In this document: piece by piece, positions 7,618 to 15,648 of the stretch
Layout: the number at the start of each line of letters is the position of its first letter
Numbering within the stretch: position 1 is the first letter of the stretch
NCBI GenBank assembly: GCA_022600955.1
Contig: JAHZJK010000016.1
Coordinates: forward strand, 35,637-99,636
Direction of reading: 5' to 3'
DNA length: 64,000 nt
Source of the DNA: Gammaproteobacteria bacterium
Lineage (GTDB): Bacteria; Pseudomonadota; Gammaproteobacteria; Steroidobacterales; Woeseiaceae
The notes under the pieces: generated by a model
The model's input: the letters and a program-made list of their open reading frames with translations, nothing else
The model's database searches: none
Told to the model about the DNA's origin: nothing
Position numbers and translations under genes: made by a program

Positions 7618-10600
7618 ATGGCAGATGCTAAAACAGGTAGCTCTATCGTCGACAGTGCCGTTGCGGAAGGTGGCGCGTACGAAATCATCAGAAAGCGCCT
7701 TGTCGATCAGGGCGAGCAACTGAAGAAGAAGACGACCGCCCTGAACACGGCGCGAGCGGAAGAATTCGGCTCCACGGACATGGAGGTCCTGGCCCGAACG
7801 CGGATCCGGACTGATAACAACTGTCGTGGCCGCGCGATCGTGCAGGTCGGCGAAATGCTGCTGTTCGGCTACAACGTGTTCATTGGGCTGAAGAAAACAA
7901 CGCGTATTGAAGATGTATTCGCACTGTATCGGCTATCCGCGAATGACGACGCATACTCGATGGAGCCGCAGTCGGTTAAGGAGAGCTTCCTGTCAGACCA
8001 GCGGTTTCAGCACGACTTCGACGAACTCTACAAGTACTACAAAGAAACGCGACTGACGCAGCTTGTAAAACGTGACGGGCGCCTGCTGGCCGGATTTCAG
8101 ATTGGCGAGAGAATTGATGACGTCCGCGTGTTTCGCTGGGCAATCTCAGAAGACGCCAGCGACCTGACCTATATCGACAATCGCGGCGAACGCGATATCG
8201 AGATGCCTGAGCCGTACGACTTTGAATGGCAGGAGGTCGATCGTGACGACATTGTGCACGGGCGATTTCCACACATAAGCCTCGACGATGAAGTATTTAT
8301 CGAAACGATCAACGGCGATCTTACGATAAAAATTGAGAACAACACGGAGGATGGCGAAGGCGTCTATTCCGAGCCTGTCGATGACCCCAGCCAGTCTCTT
8401 GACGATGCAGAAATTGAGTATGCGCGGGTCGGTGACCTCATATTGATGAAGGTACTGCCCTACAAAGAGAAGAAGTGGCGTCACCTGGTATTCAATCGCC
8501 GCACTCAGGACGTTGTGCGGATCGATGAAATCGGCAGCTCGTGTGTGCAGCTTCCCGAGGACCATGGCATCATCTTCCCAGGCGGCTACTACCTGGAGTC
8601 AGGCGACTATAAGACCTTCCCGAGTGATGTTGAGGGCTTCAAGTTCAAGCGCAAGATTCGCTCGCCGATCGGAGAGGACGTTCTATTTGTTTTCTACGAG
8701 CCCGTCGATGGCGTGTTTGCCCTGCTTTCATACAACATCATCGAAAAGTCTCTGCAAAACCCGATTGTAACGAATGGCTACGCACTCGCGGATGATGGGC
8801 GCGTAGTTGTTTTTAACGCGGAGCCGGAGCCTACACGTGTACACCCGATGCAGGTCTGGAAGACGCCGTATGTGCACGATGAGTACGCGGCAACAACACC
8901 AACGGCGAAATCCTTTTACTCGAACATTGGCAATTCGGAACTCGTCAGAGGTGTTTCCGATCTTTACAGTCTGTGCCGAACCATCGGTGACGAAACAGTG
9001 TCAGTCCGAAGTTACGAGAAGCTACGCAGAACAGCATTGCGCCTTTTCGACGATCACTTCTGGATTTCCGACGAAGCGACCGGTGACATCGGTACAACTA
9101 TTCGCGAGATTAACGAGACGGTTGAGCTCATCATCGATGAGTTTGAGAAAGTCGAGAGCATCCGGCGCCAGTCCGCTGAGGCGATAAAAGACGCTGCCGA
9201 GGAACATCGGCTAATTACTACCGTGTCGGATTCATCCGGGTGGCGCCGGGTCGGTGACTTTGTGGATGCATTGGATCGCATACGTAAGCAGCGCGGGCAT
9301 CTGGCGACGATACGTGAGTACCGCTACATTGATGTGGCCGCGATTGACGCAATGGACGCCGAGCTCATCGAAATTGGTGAACGCCTGGGTGGTGATACGG
9401 CCATATTCCTGGCTGACGAAAAATCTCTGGCAACCTATATCGATGATATCGACAACATCCGCGATGAAGTTAACACTCTGGACACCGTCGCTGCGATCGA
9501 GCCGAAGCTTGAGCAACTTGAATCCATCGCCGAAGGTCTCGACCTGCTATCCGAATTGATCGCGACCCTGAAGATTGATGATGCGACAGTTCAGACGCAG
9601 ATTGTCAGCGCGATATCGGACGTTTACTCAAAGATGAACCAGGCGCGCGCGGTATGTAAGCGCCACAGGGACAAGCTCGGGACTGCAGAATCTATTGAGC
9701 AGTTTGCGGCGCAACTCAAATTGTTCTCACAGAACATCATCAATTCACTTGGGTTGGCCACAACTCCGGAGCGATGCGACGAACAGCTGTCGCGGCTTCT
9801 GATCCAGCTGGAGGAGATGGAAGGCCAGTTCGGAAGTAATGATCAATTCCTCACTGACATCATGTCCAAGCGGGACGAGGTCAACGACACGCTCGAAGCA
9901 CACAAGCAGCAATTGCTGGATGCCAGAAACAGCCGCGCGCAGGGTATAGCCGATGCAATTGATCGCATGCTTCAGAACATTGAGAAGCGGCTGCAACGAT
10001 TCAAGACGGTAGATGAGCTCAACACCTACCTCGCATCTGACGCCCTGGTGCTTAAAGTGCGTGACTTGGTCGCACAGCTTCGGGAGCTTGATAGCACTGT
10101 CAAGGCCGATGACGCCGAGGCACGACTCAAGATGATTCGTGACCAGGGGTTCCGGTCACTGCGCGACAAACTCGATCTTTACGATGAAGGCGGCAAGGTC
10201 ATCAAGCTCGGGCCACGACACAGGTTCAATGTCAGCAATGAGGAGCTTGACCTGACAATCGTGCCGAAGGACGAAGGCCTTGCCTTACACCTTATTGGAA
10301 CCCAGTATTTCGAGGAAATTGATGACCCGCAGCTTGTCGAACTCAAGCCCTATTGGAAGCTGGGCGGCGAGTCGGAATCACCCGATGTATATCGTGGCGA
10401 ATATCTTGCCTATCGCATTATCGAGGCGGCCGAGACAGGTTTGGACAACCTGGATTGGGCAACACTGAAAGCCAGCACGAGTAAGAAGGTGAAACTGGAA
10501 AAGCTCGTGCGTGAGTTCGCAACGCCGAGATACCGAGACGGGTACGAGCGCGGTGTTCACGACGCAGATGCTTGCGCATTGTTGCGCGGCATCGTTCCTG

Positions 10601-12864
10601 CCATCGACAAAGGTGATCTGCTACGTTTCGACCCGCAAAGTCGGGGACTTGCTCAGCTCATCTGGGCGAATCTCCTCAGTGACACCGACGAAGAAACGGA
10701 CTCCGAACGACTGTCCAGCCTTGCCGACAGAGCGCAGTCGGCGTGGCGAATGCAGGAGGTCTTCGGTAAACGCAGCGGCATTCAGCTCGTCGAGGAAGAG
10801 GTTGAATCCTACGCCACGGCGTTCCTCGCCCGACATAAAGTCGATGTTGAGGCGGCAGAACTCACGCGAGCGATCCGCTACCTGGTCGCAGAACTTTGCC
10901 GCAAGACGCTCGGTTTTATTGGTTCTCGACACGCCGCCGAGCTGTTGACACTACTGAAAAACTCGATGCCAGCGGCCGCTCTGAAAGACCTGAAGCAGTC
11001 AATTGATGAATTGTCGGGTACCGCGGGTGAGCAATGGAAGCTCGCAAATGCCTGGCTGGCAGCAATGCTGGAGAAGGCCGACAAACCGCAACTTTCGCAC
11101 TATGTTCCGGAGGCTGCAGCACAGTTAATAATCGGCACGGGCCTGGCGCGGCGCAAGTCCAGCTTCGACACAACGACAACAGTTAGCGAGCTCTTCGGGG
11201 AGCACGCCAATATTACGAACGGTGAAATGCTTTTCTCACTGGATCAGTTTCTTGCACGTATGCAGGATCACGTCGATCGCGTTGTTCCCAGCTATCGTCA
11301 GTATCGCGAGCTACGACGTACTATTGCTGCGACCGCACGCGACAAGCTGCAACTTGATGAATTCAAACCGCGGCCGCTGAGTTCGTTTGTGCGAAACCAG
11401 CTGATCAATGATGCGTACCTGCCGATGATCGGCGACAACCTCGCGAAACAGATCGGCACTGCCGGTGAGACGAAGCGCTCAGATCTCAGCGGCCTGTTGA
11501 TGATGATCTCCCCACCCGGGTACGGTAAGACAACACTCATGGAATACGTTGCGAGCCGCCTCGGCCTGACATTCATGAAAGTGAACTGCCCCGCACTTGG
11601 ACACGATGTCAGCTCGCTCGATCCGGCCATGGCGCCGAACGCGACTGCGAAGCGGGAGCTTGAGAAGGCTAACCTGGCGTTGGAAATGGGCGACAACGTT
11701 ATGCTGTATCTCGATGATATCCAGCATTCCAGCCCAGAGTTTCTACAGCGATTCATTTCTTTGTGTGACTCAACACGACGTATTGAAGGTGTATGGAAGG
11801 GACGAACCAGAACGTATGACCTGCGTGGCCGAAAGTTCTGCGTAGTGATGGCCGGTAACCCTTATACGGAGTCAGGCGAGACCTTCAAGGTGCCTGATAT
11901 GCTCGCGAATCGCGCGGACATCTACAATCTGGGCGACGTCCTTTCGGGTAAGGAACGCCAGTTCGAGATGAGCTATGTGGAAAACTGCCTGACGTCGAAC
12001 TCGGTCTTGGCACCACTTGCGACTCGGGGTATGGCGGATGTCTATAAGCTGATCGATGGCGCCAGGGGACAAGAAGTCGTATCGACTGAGCTTTCCCACG
12101 CCTACAGCAGCGCCGAGATAGGTGAGATCACGCGGCTTCTTGAGCGGCTACTGGCAGTTCAGGACACGGTCCTGAAAGTTAACCAGCAGTACATCGCGTC
12201 GGCGGCACAGGAAGACAGGTACAGGACGGAGCCTCGTTTTCTGCTGCAAGGCAGTTATCGCAATATGAACAAGCTGGCCGAGAAAGTGTCGGCGGTTATG
12301 AGCGATGACGAGCTCAATGCCGTGATCGACGACCATTATCGTGGCGAAGCACAGTTGCTGACCCAGGGGGCCGAAGCGAATCTTCTCAAGCTCGCTGAGC
12401 TTCGCGGCACCCTCGACGACTCACAAAGTGCGCGTTGGGCTGGGATCAAGAAGGACTTCCTGCGCAACAAAGCTATTGGCGGTGACGAAGCGGATACCGG
12501 GCAGCGAATCGTCGCTCAACTATCCGATCTCGTTGAGGGTATCAGCAGCCTCAGTTCCGATTTAAGACCAAACGGCGCCGCGACGCTGGACAGGGAGTCG
12601 AGGGCGGCTTCTGCGGAGATGGTTAGCGGCTCACTGGAAAAGCTCGGTGACGCAATCGCCAAACAGAAGACGTCGGTCACCGTGACCAACAAGCCATCAA
12701 AAGAATTTCAACAAGTGCTTATGACACTCAACGAAACCATCGAACATACACTTTTCCCACTGGTGCGCAGTATGGACAAGCGCATTGCACTCGACATTGC
12801 TGCGCGCGACAAACTTCGCAAACTTTCTCGGGATGTAGAAGCCCTGAAGCAGCAGTCTGAATGA
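7618..12864 (+). CDS. Giant DUF3686-type AAA ATPase (often labelled DNA repair ATPase)
   Basis: A 1748-residue cytoplasmic protein without signal peptide or membrane segment. The first half, about residues 1-420, fits the DUF3686 region (landmarks TRIRTDNNCRGRAIVQVGEML and GGYYLESGDYKTFPSD) and is beta-rich; about 490-850 is helical and charged, probably coiled coil. The AAA core is near the C-terminus: Walker A PPGYGKTTL at about 1298-1306, Walker B VMLYLDDIQ at about 1360-1368, and CVVMAGNPYTESGETFKVPDMLANRAD in the sensor/arginine-finger part, similar to MoxR-like remodelling ATPases. The start ATG at 7618 has GAGGAA upstream, 11 bases after yqiK. Family annotations say DNA repair, but nothing visible (no nuclease, helicase or DNA-binding motif) supports that. 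Its operon partners are all membrane-scaffold proteins. Confidence 0.85.
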   Translation: MADAKTGSSIVDSAVAEGGAYEIIRKRLVDQGEQLKKKTTALNTARAEEFGSTDMEVLARTRIRTDNNCRGRAIVQVGEMLLFGYNVFIGLKKTTRIEDVFALYRLSANDDAYSMEPQSVKESFLSDQRFQHDFDELYKYYKETRLTQLVKRDGRLLAGFQIGERIDDVRVFRWAISEDASDLTYIDNRGERDIEMPEPYDFEWQEVDRDDIVHGRFPHISLDDEVFIETINGDLTIKIENNTEDGEGVYSEPVDDPSQSLDDAEIEYARVGDLILMKVLPYKEKKWRHLVFNRRTQDVVRIDEIGSSCVQLPEDHGIIFPGGYYLESGDYKTFPSDVEGFKFKRKIRSPIGEDVLFVFYEPVDGVFALLSYNIIEKSLQNPIVTNGYALADDGRVVVFNAEPEPTRVHPMQVWKTPYVHDEYAATTPTAKSFYSNIGNSELVRGVSDLYSLCRTIGDETVSVRSYEKLRRTALRLFDDHFWISDEATGDIGTTIREINETVELIIDEFEKVESIRRQSAEAIKDAAEEHRLITTVSDSSGWRRVGDFVDALDRIRKQRGHLATIREYRYIDVAAIDAMDAELIEIGERLGGDTAIFLADEKSLATYIDDIDNIRDEVNTLDTVAAIEPKLEQLESIAEGLDLLSELIATLKIDDATVQTQIVSAISDVYSKMNQARAVCKRHRDKLGTAESIEQFAAQLKLFSQNIINSLGLATTPERCDEQLSRLLIQLEEMEGQFGSNDQFLTDIMSKRDEVNDTLEAHKQQLLDARNSRAQGIADAIDRMLQNIEKRLQRFKTVDELNTYLASDALVLKVRDLVAQLRELDSTVKADDAEARLKMIRDQGFRSLRDKLDLYDEGGKVIKLGPRHRFNVSNEELDLTIVPKDEGLALHLIGTQYFEEIDDPQLVELKPYWKLGGESESPDVYRGEYLAYRIIEAAETGLDNLDWATLKASTSKKVKLEKLVREFATPRYRDGYERGVHDADACALLRGIVPAIDKGDLLRFDPQSRGLAQLIWANLLSDTDEETDSERLSSLADRAQSAWRMQEVFGKRSGIQLVEEEVESYATAFLARHKVDVEAAELTRAIRYLVAELCRKTLGFIGSRHAAELLTLLKNSMPAAALKDLKQSIDELSGTAGEQWKLANAWLAAMLEKADKPQLSHYVPEAAAQLIIGTGLARRKSSFDTTTTVSELFGEHANITNGEMLFSLDQFLARMQDHVDRVVPSYRQYRELRRTIAATARDKLQLDEFKPRPLSSFVRNQLINDAYLPMIGDNLAKQIGTAGETKRSDLSGLLMMISPPGYGKTTLMEYVASRLGLTFMKVNCPALGHDVSSLDPAMAPNATAKRELEKANLALEMGDNVMLYLDDIQHSSPEFLQRFISLCDSTRRIEGVWKGRTRTYDLRGRKFCVVMAGNPYTESGETFKVPDMLANRADIYNLGDVLSGKERQFEMSYVENCLTSNSVLAPLATRGMADVYKLIDGARGQEVVSTELSHAYSSAEIGEITRLLERLLAVQDTVLKVNQQYIASAAQEDRYRTEPRFLLQGSYRNMNKLAEKVSAVMSDDELNAVIDDHYRGEAQLLTQGAEANLLKLAELRGTLDDSQSARWAGIKKDFLRNKAIGGDEADTGQRIVAQLSDLVEGISSLSSDLRPNGAATLDRESRAASAEMVSGSLEKLGDAIAKQKTSVTVTNKPSKEFQQVLMTLNETIEHTLFPLVRSMDKRIALDIAARDKLRKLSRDVEALKQQSE

Positions 12865-12868
12865 CGCG

Positions 12869-13591
12869 CTAGTAGTCAGGGATAATGGTGACTCCGTTTA
12901 TCGTCGTCGGGACCACCGTGTATTCATAAGGAATGTAGATGGCGACCGACAAGGAACCTGCGCGCGCCCACTCGATCGGTTTATCGATACCATTAACAAT
13001 AACTCGGTAATCGTCGCCCAGCGAACCGGTCACCGTCTGAACGTCTTCGGCGAAAAGCCGGATAGCCTCAGCTCTGTACTGGCTCGGATTTACGATACTG
13101 ACTTCGACATCCCCGTTGACAAAAACCTCGGTTCTTCCCACCATTTTCAATCCTGCAACAAAGCGCTTCAGCTCAAGTACAAGCGCTTCACCATCATCCA
13201 GTGAATCGGGCACGGCTGACTTTGCTCTGAAGTAGGCCTGGCTGGTATCGGGCCGTTGCCCGCCATGCAGATCTATTTGATAGTTTGCTTTAGTTAGTGG
13301 CAGCACAAAGCCACTGTCGGTGACAGAGCTCAATTCAATTCGATCGTTTCGCGCGGCGGCTGAAATAGCGGCCGATAGTGTCTTATGAATCTCTTCCTCA
13401 CGCTGATCTGCATCACGAGAGTCGTTTACAATTTGCACTCTAAGCAGAATGTTATCTGCAGGTCTTCTGAGGTGTTTGCCTGGGACGCTGCTTCCGACAA
13501 GCGTGCCGGTTACTACGATCTCTTCGACTTCCTGAGCGCGAACATCCGCAGTGAAAAGAACCAAACAAGCAATGAGTAGTGCAATTCGCAT
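12869..13591 (-). CDS. Secreted SIMPL-like protein with TonB-box-like EEIVVTGT motif
   Basis: 240 residues with a clear signal peptide (MRIALLIACLVLFTADVRAQ). Directly after the cleavage site stands VEEIVVTGTLVG, the short motif that normally opens the plug region of TonB-dependent receptors, yet no barrel follows. The rest (residues about 45-225) is a mixed alpha/beta periplasmic domain whose pattern (a paired-index HKTLSAAISAAAR helix, later EAIRLFAEDVQ and ARAGSLSVAIYIPYEYTV at the end) resembles the SIMPL/DUF541 fold. That assignment is tentative. It converges with the giant ATPase gene, with only 4 bases between the stops, and is probably a separate transcript. Confidence 0.65.
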   Translation of the reverse strand: MRIALLIACLVLFTADVRAQEVEEIVVTGTLVGSSVPGKHLRRPADNILLRVQIVNDSRDADQREEEIHKTLSAAISAAARNDRIELSSVTDSGFVLPLTKANYQIDLHGGQRPDTSQAYFRAKSAVPDSLDDGEALVLELKRFVAGLKMVGRTEVFVNGDVEVSIVNPSQYRAEAIRLFAEDVQTVTGSLGDDYRVIVNGIDKPIEWARAGSLSVAIYIPYEYTVVPTTINGVTIIPDY

Positions 13592-13725
13592 CTAACATCT
13601 CCTTCTTCCATGCGTATCGATTCGCTCTGCAAGCAGTGTATCAGACGCTGCGTGGTCCCCTGGCGCATGCCGGGCCATCGTCGTGCCGACTTTAAGCTAT
13701 CCGTTTGTTCACGTTTCCAGCGTTT

Positions 13726-13743
13726 TGAGCTATTGTTAGCTCA
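13726..13743. promoter_or_regulatory. Perfect palindrome upstream of the IclR gene, candidate autoregulatory operator
   Basis: TGAGCTATTGTTAGCTCA is a perfect inverted repeat (7-base arms, 4-base centre) ending 56 bases before the IclR start at 13800. It shares the core CTATTGnTA with the candidate operator at 15569-15585, and so with the inverted copy at 22752-22768. A second small palindrome, AGTTCCAGAACT, lies at 13751-13762. IclR proteins usually bind 14-18 base palindromes in their own promoter, so autoregulation is a reasonable inference. Confidence 0.5.
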
Positions 13744-13799
13744 TTAGACTAGTTCCAGAACTCAGGCTCTTTTTGTGGGTCTGCCACGTGGGGGGGCCA

Positions 13800-14585
13800 A
13801 TGATTCGATCGCTGGGTCGTGGACTTGAAGTGCTGTCATTGCTCAACAAACGCGACAGCGCGAGCGCCGCTGAACTCGCGCGTGACCTCGACGCACCAAG
13901 AGCGAGCATTTACCGCATTCTTCATACCCTGCAAGCCATGGGGTATATCTACCAGCACCCATCTGACAATCGTTTCAGAATCAAACTTAAGGTTCGGGAG
14001 CTCAGCGATGGCTTCACAGACGAAGATCATATGGCTAATGTAAGCCACCCGTATCTGAGTCGGATCACGAGGAAATTTAGCTGGCCTGTTACGCTTGCGA
14101 CAATTTCTGGCATCAATCTTATCGTTCGGGAAAACACCGACCAGGAAAGCCCGTTGGCAAATGAGCGATTTACGATCGGTTACCGCATGCCGCTTCTTCG
14201 CACAGCATCAGGCCGGTGCATTCTGGCCCATATGCCAAAGGCACGTCGCACCGTAGTACTAGAGACTCTGGCCGAGAGTGATCCGAAGTTTCGGTCCATT
14301 GTCCGTCAACCTGTCGAGCTCGAAAAAGCGTTTCGAAAAATCCGCGCTGATGGATACTCGATTAACCATCGATCGCGACGCTTGTCCGATCTAACGGCGA
14401 TTTCTGTACCGATTTTGACGGCCCCGAGAGTCGTTCGAGGTGCGGTCACTATTCGTTATGCGAGAACAGCGATGAAATCACCTGAAGCTATCAGGCGATT
14501 TCTGCCGGATCTACAAGACACTGCTGGCCGAATATCACATCGAATCAAGCTACACATTGAGAGGCAGCAGGGTCGCGATAACTAA
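13800..14585 (+). CDS. IclR family transcriptional regulator
   Basis: 261 residues from the ATG at 13800; an in-frame TTG at 13773 would add nine residues (WVCHVGGP-like) that do not fit the family. Residues 1-65 form the winged helix-turn-helix (MIRSLGRGLEVLSLL opening, AAELARDLDAPRASIYRILHTL recognition helix region). Residues about 80-255 form the IclR effector domain, with GRCILAHM and ITAISVPI-like LTAISVPILTAPRVVRGAVTI landmarks. Such regulators sense a pathway metabolite and control adjacent catabolic genes. Palindromes lie upstream, and related sequences lie in front of the neighbouring M24/deacetylase and TonB operons, so it is the probable local regulator of 14601-22677. Confidence 0.93.
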   Translation: MIRSLGRGLEVLSLLNKRDSASAAELARDLDAPRASIYRILHTLQAMGYIYQHPSDNRFRIKLKVRELSDGFTDEDHMANVSHPYLSRITRKFSWPVTLATISGINLIVRENTDQESPLANERFTIGYRMPLLRTASGRCILAHMPKARRTVVLETLAESDPKFRSIVRQPVELEKAFRKIRADGYSINHRSRRLSDLTAISVPILTAPRVVRGAVTIRYARTAMKSPEAIRRFLPDLQDTAGRISHRIKLHIERQQGRDN

Positions 14586-14600
14586 AAGATTACACGCAGC

Positions 14601-15515
14601 TCATTGCGCGTCGTCTGAAATATGCTGCGCATGCTGCTCTCGGTAACAGGATGCAACCTCCTGGCGCGTCGTCCACCAGATTCCATTGAGCCCTTTTGCT
14701 GCTGCGAGAAATTCCCGTAATGCGCGTACCCTGTATGCACGTCCCGATACATGTGGATGCAATCCTACGTTCATCAGCCGTGCACTCTGCTCACTTTCTT
14801 CATACAGGACATTCATTTCCTCGAGAAGAATATCTCGATACTCGTTTGTCGTATGGCCGCGTCGCGTCAGGATCGTGAAATCATTTATTTCATTGCTGTA
14901 CGGTACCGAAACGATCGACCCGTATTCGGTTGAGATGAGATACGGTTGGTCGTCATTCATCGCATCACAGTAGAACTCCAATCCATGTTTGACCAGAATG
15001 CCTGCCGTATTCTGTGTTCCTCGAAGTGACGACGATAACCAGCCTTTTGGTTCAAGTCCGGTGGTTTTCTTGTACGCGTCGAGCGTCTTAACAATCACTT
15101 CCTCTTCACGATCAGGATCGTCGTAGTAATTCGTCAGTAGCTCGCCTTGCTCGAAGTTGTGCGGGATAATTTCGCAACCGCGTTCCAGCGCCGCGTCGAC
15201 CATCGCGGTTCGGCGTTCACAGGTAGCAGCGTTGACTGTGCAAGCAGGCACAACCCCGAGAGAATCAAAGACCTCGAACAAGCGCCAAACGCCTACTCTC
15301 TGACCGTATTCGCGCCACATATAGTTTGGGAAATCCGGGACTCGACCCGGCAACAGGTCAGGCAGTATCGAAGGGCCGCCAGCGTAATACGGCTTATCGG
15401 TGTCCTTGCTTAGATCCCAAGTCTCAAGATTGATCGTAAGCATCAAAGCCAGTCTTTCGCCGTTGGGCCAGGACAACGAGCCTCGTTGGCTAATCGGAAC
15501 GTAGGGATATTTCAT
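14601..15515 (-). CDS. PuuE-like polysaccharide deacetylase family hydrolase
   Basis: 304 residues from the ATG at 15515 (MKYPYVPISQRG). The frame is open to 15815, but those 100 extra codons run into the divergent M24 gene and lack family similarity. The sequence has the hallmarks of the allantoinase-like (PuuE) branch of the NodB superfamily: LTINLETWDL, YGQRVGVWRLFEVFDSLGV, and CEIIPHNFEQGE near residue 135 with the metal-region His. The standard TFDDG motif of chitin and peptidoglycan deacetylases is absent. Family members hydrolyse cyclic amides or N-acyl groups. There is no signal peptide, so it is cytoplasmic. It is divergent from the M24 gene, with a candidate operator between them. 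Confidence 0.85.
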   Translation of the reverse strand: MKYPYVPISQRGSLSWPNGERLALMLTINLETWDLSKDTDKPYYAGGPSILPDLLPGRVPDFPNYMWREYGQRVGVWRLFEVFDSLGVVPACTVNAATCERRTAMVDAALERGCEIIPHNFEQGELLTNYYDDPDREEEVIVKTLDAYKKTTGLEPKGWLSSSLRGTQNTAGILVKHGLEFYCDAMNDDQPYLISTEYGSIVSVPYSNEINDFTILTRRGHTTNEYRDILLEEMNVLYEESEQSARLMNVGLHPHVSGRAYRVRALREFLAAAKGLNGIWWTTRQEVASCYREQHAQHISDDAQ

Positions 15516-15568
15516 TCGACAAAGACTCTCACAACGTCGGGCCCGACCCGCAATGCTAGTGTAACGTA

Positions 15569-15585
15569 TGTCCACTATTGATACA
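15569..15585. promoter_or_regulatory. Candidate IclR operator in the deacetylase/M24 divergent promoter region
   Basis: TGTCCACTATTGATACA lies in the 133-base gap between the divergent deacetylase and M24 genes. Its reverse complement matches TGTCTCAATAGTGGACA at 22752-22768, before the TonB-receptor operon, at 16 of 17 positions. A 16/17 match between two short intergenic regions of one cluster is hard to explain by chance and suggests a shared regulator, most simply the IclR protein at 13800. Confidence 0.6.
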
Positions 15586-15648
15586 TAAAGTCCGTTGATT
15601 GCGGAATGCATCCATGAGTTTTGTATAGTTTTCAGTGGAGGGCAAACG

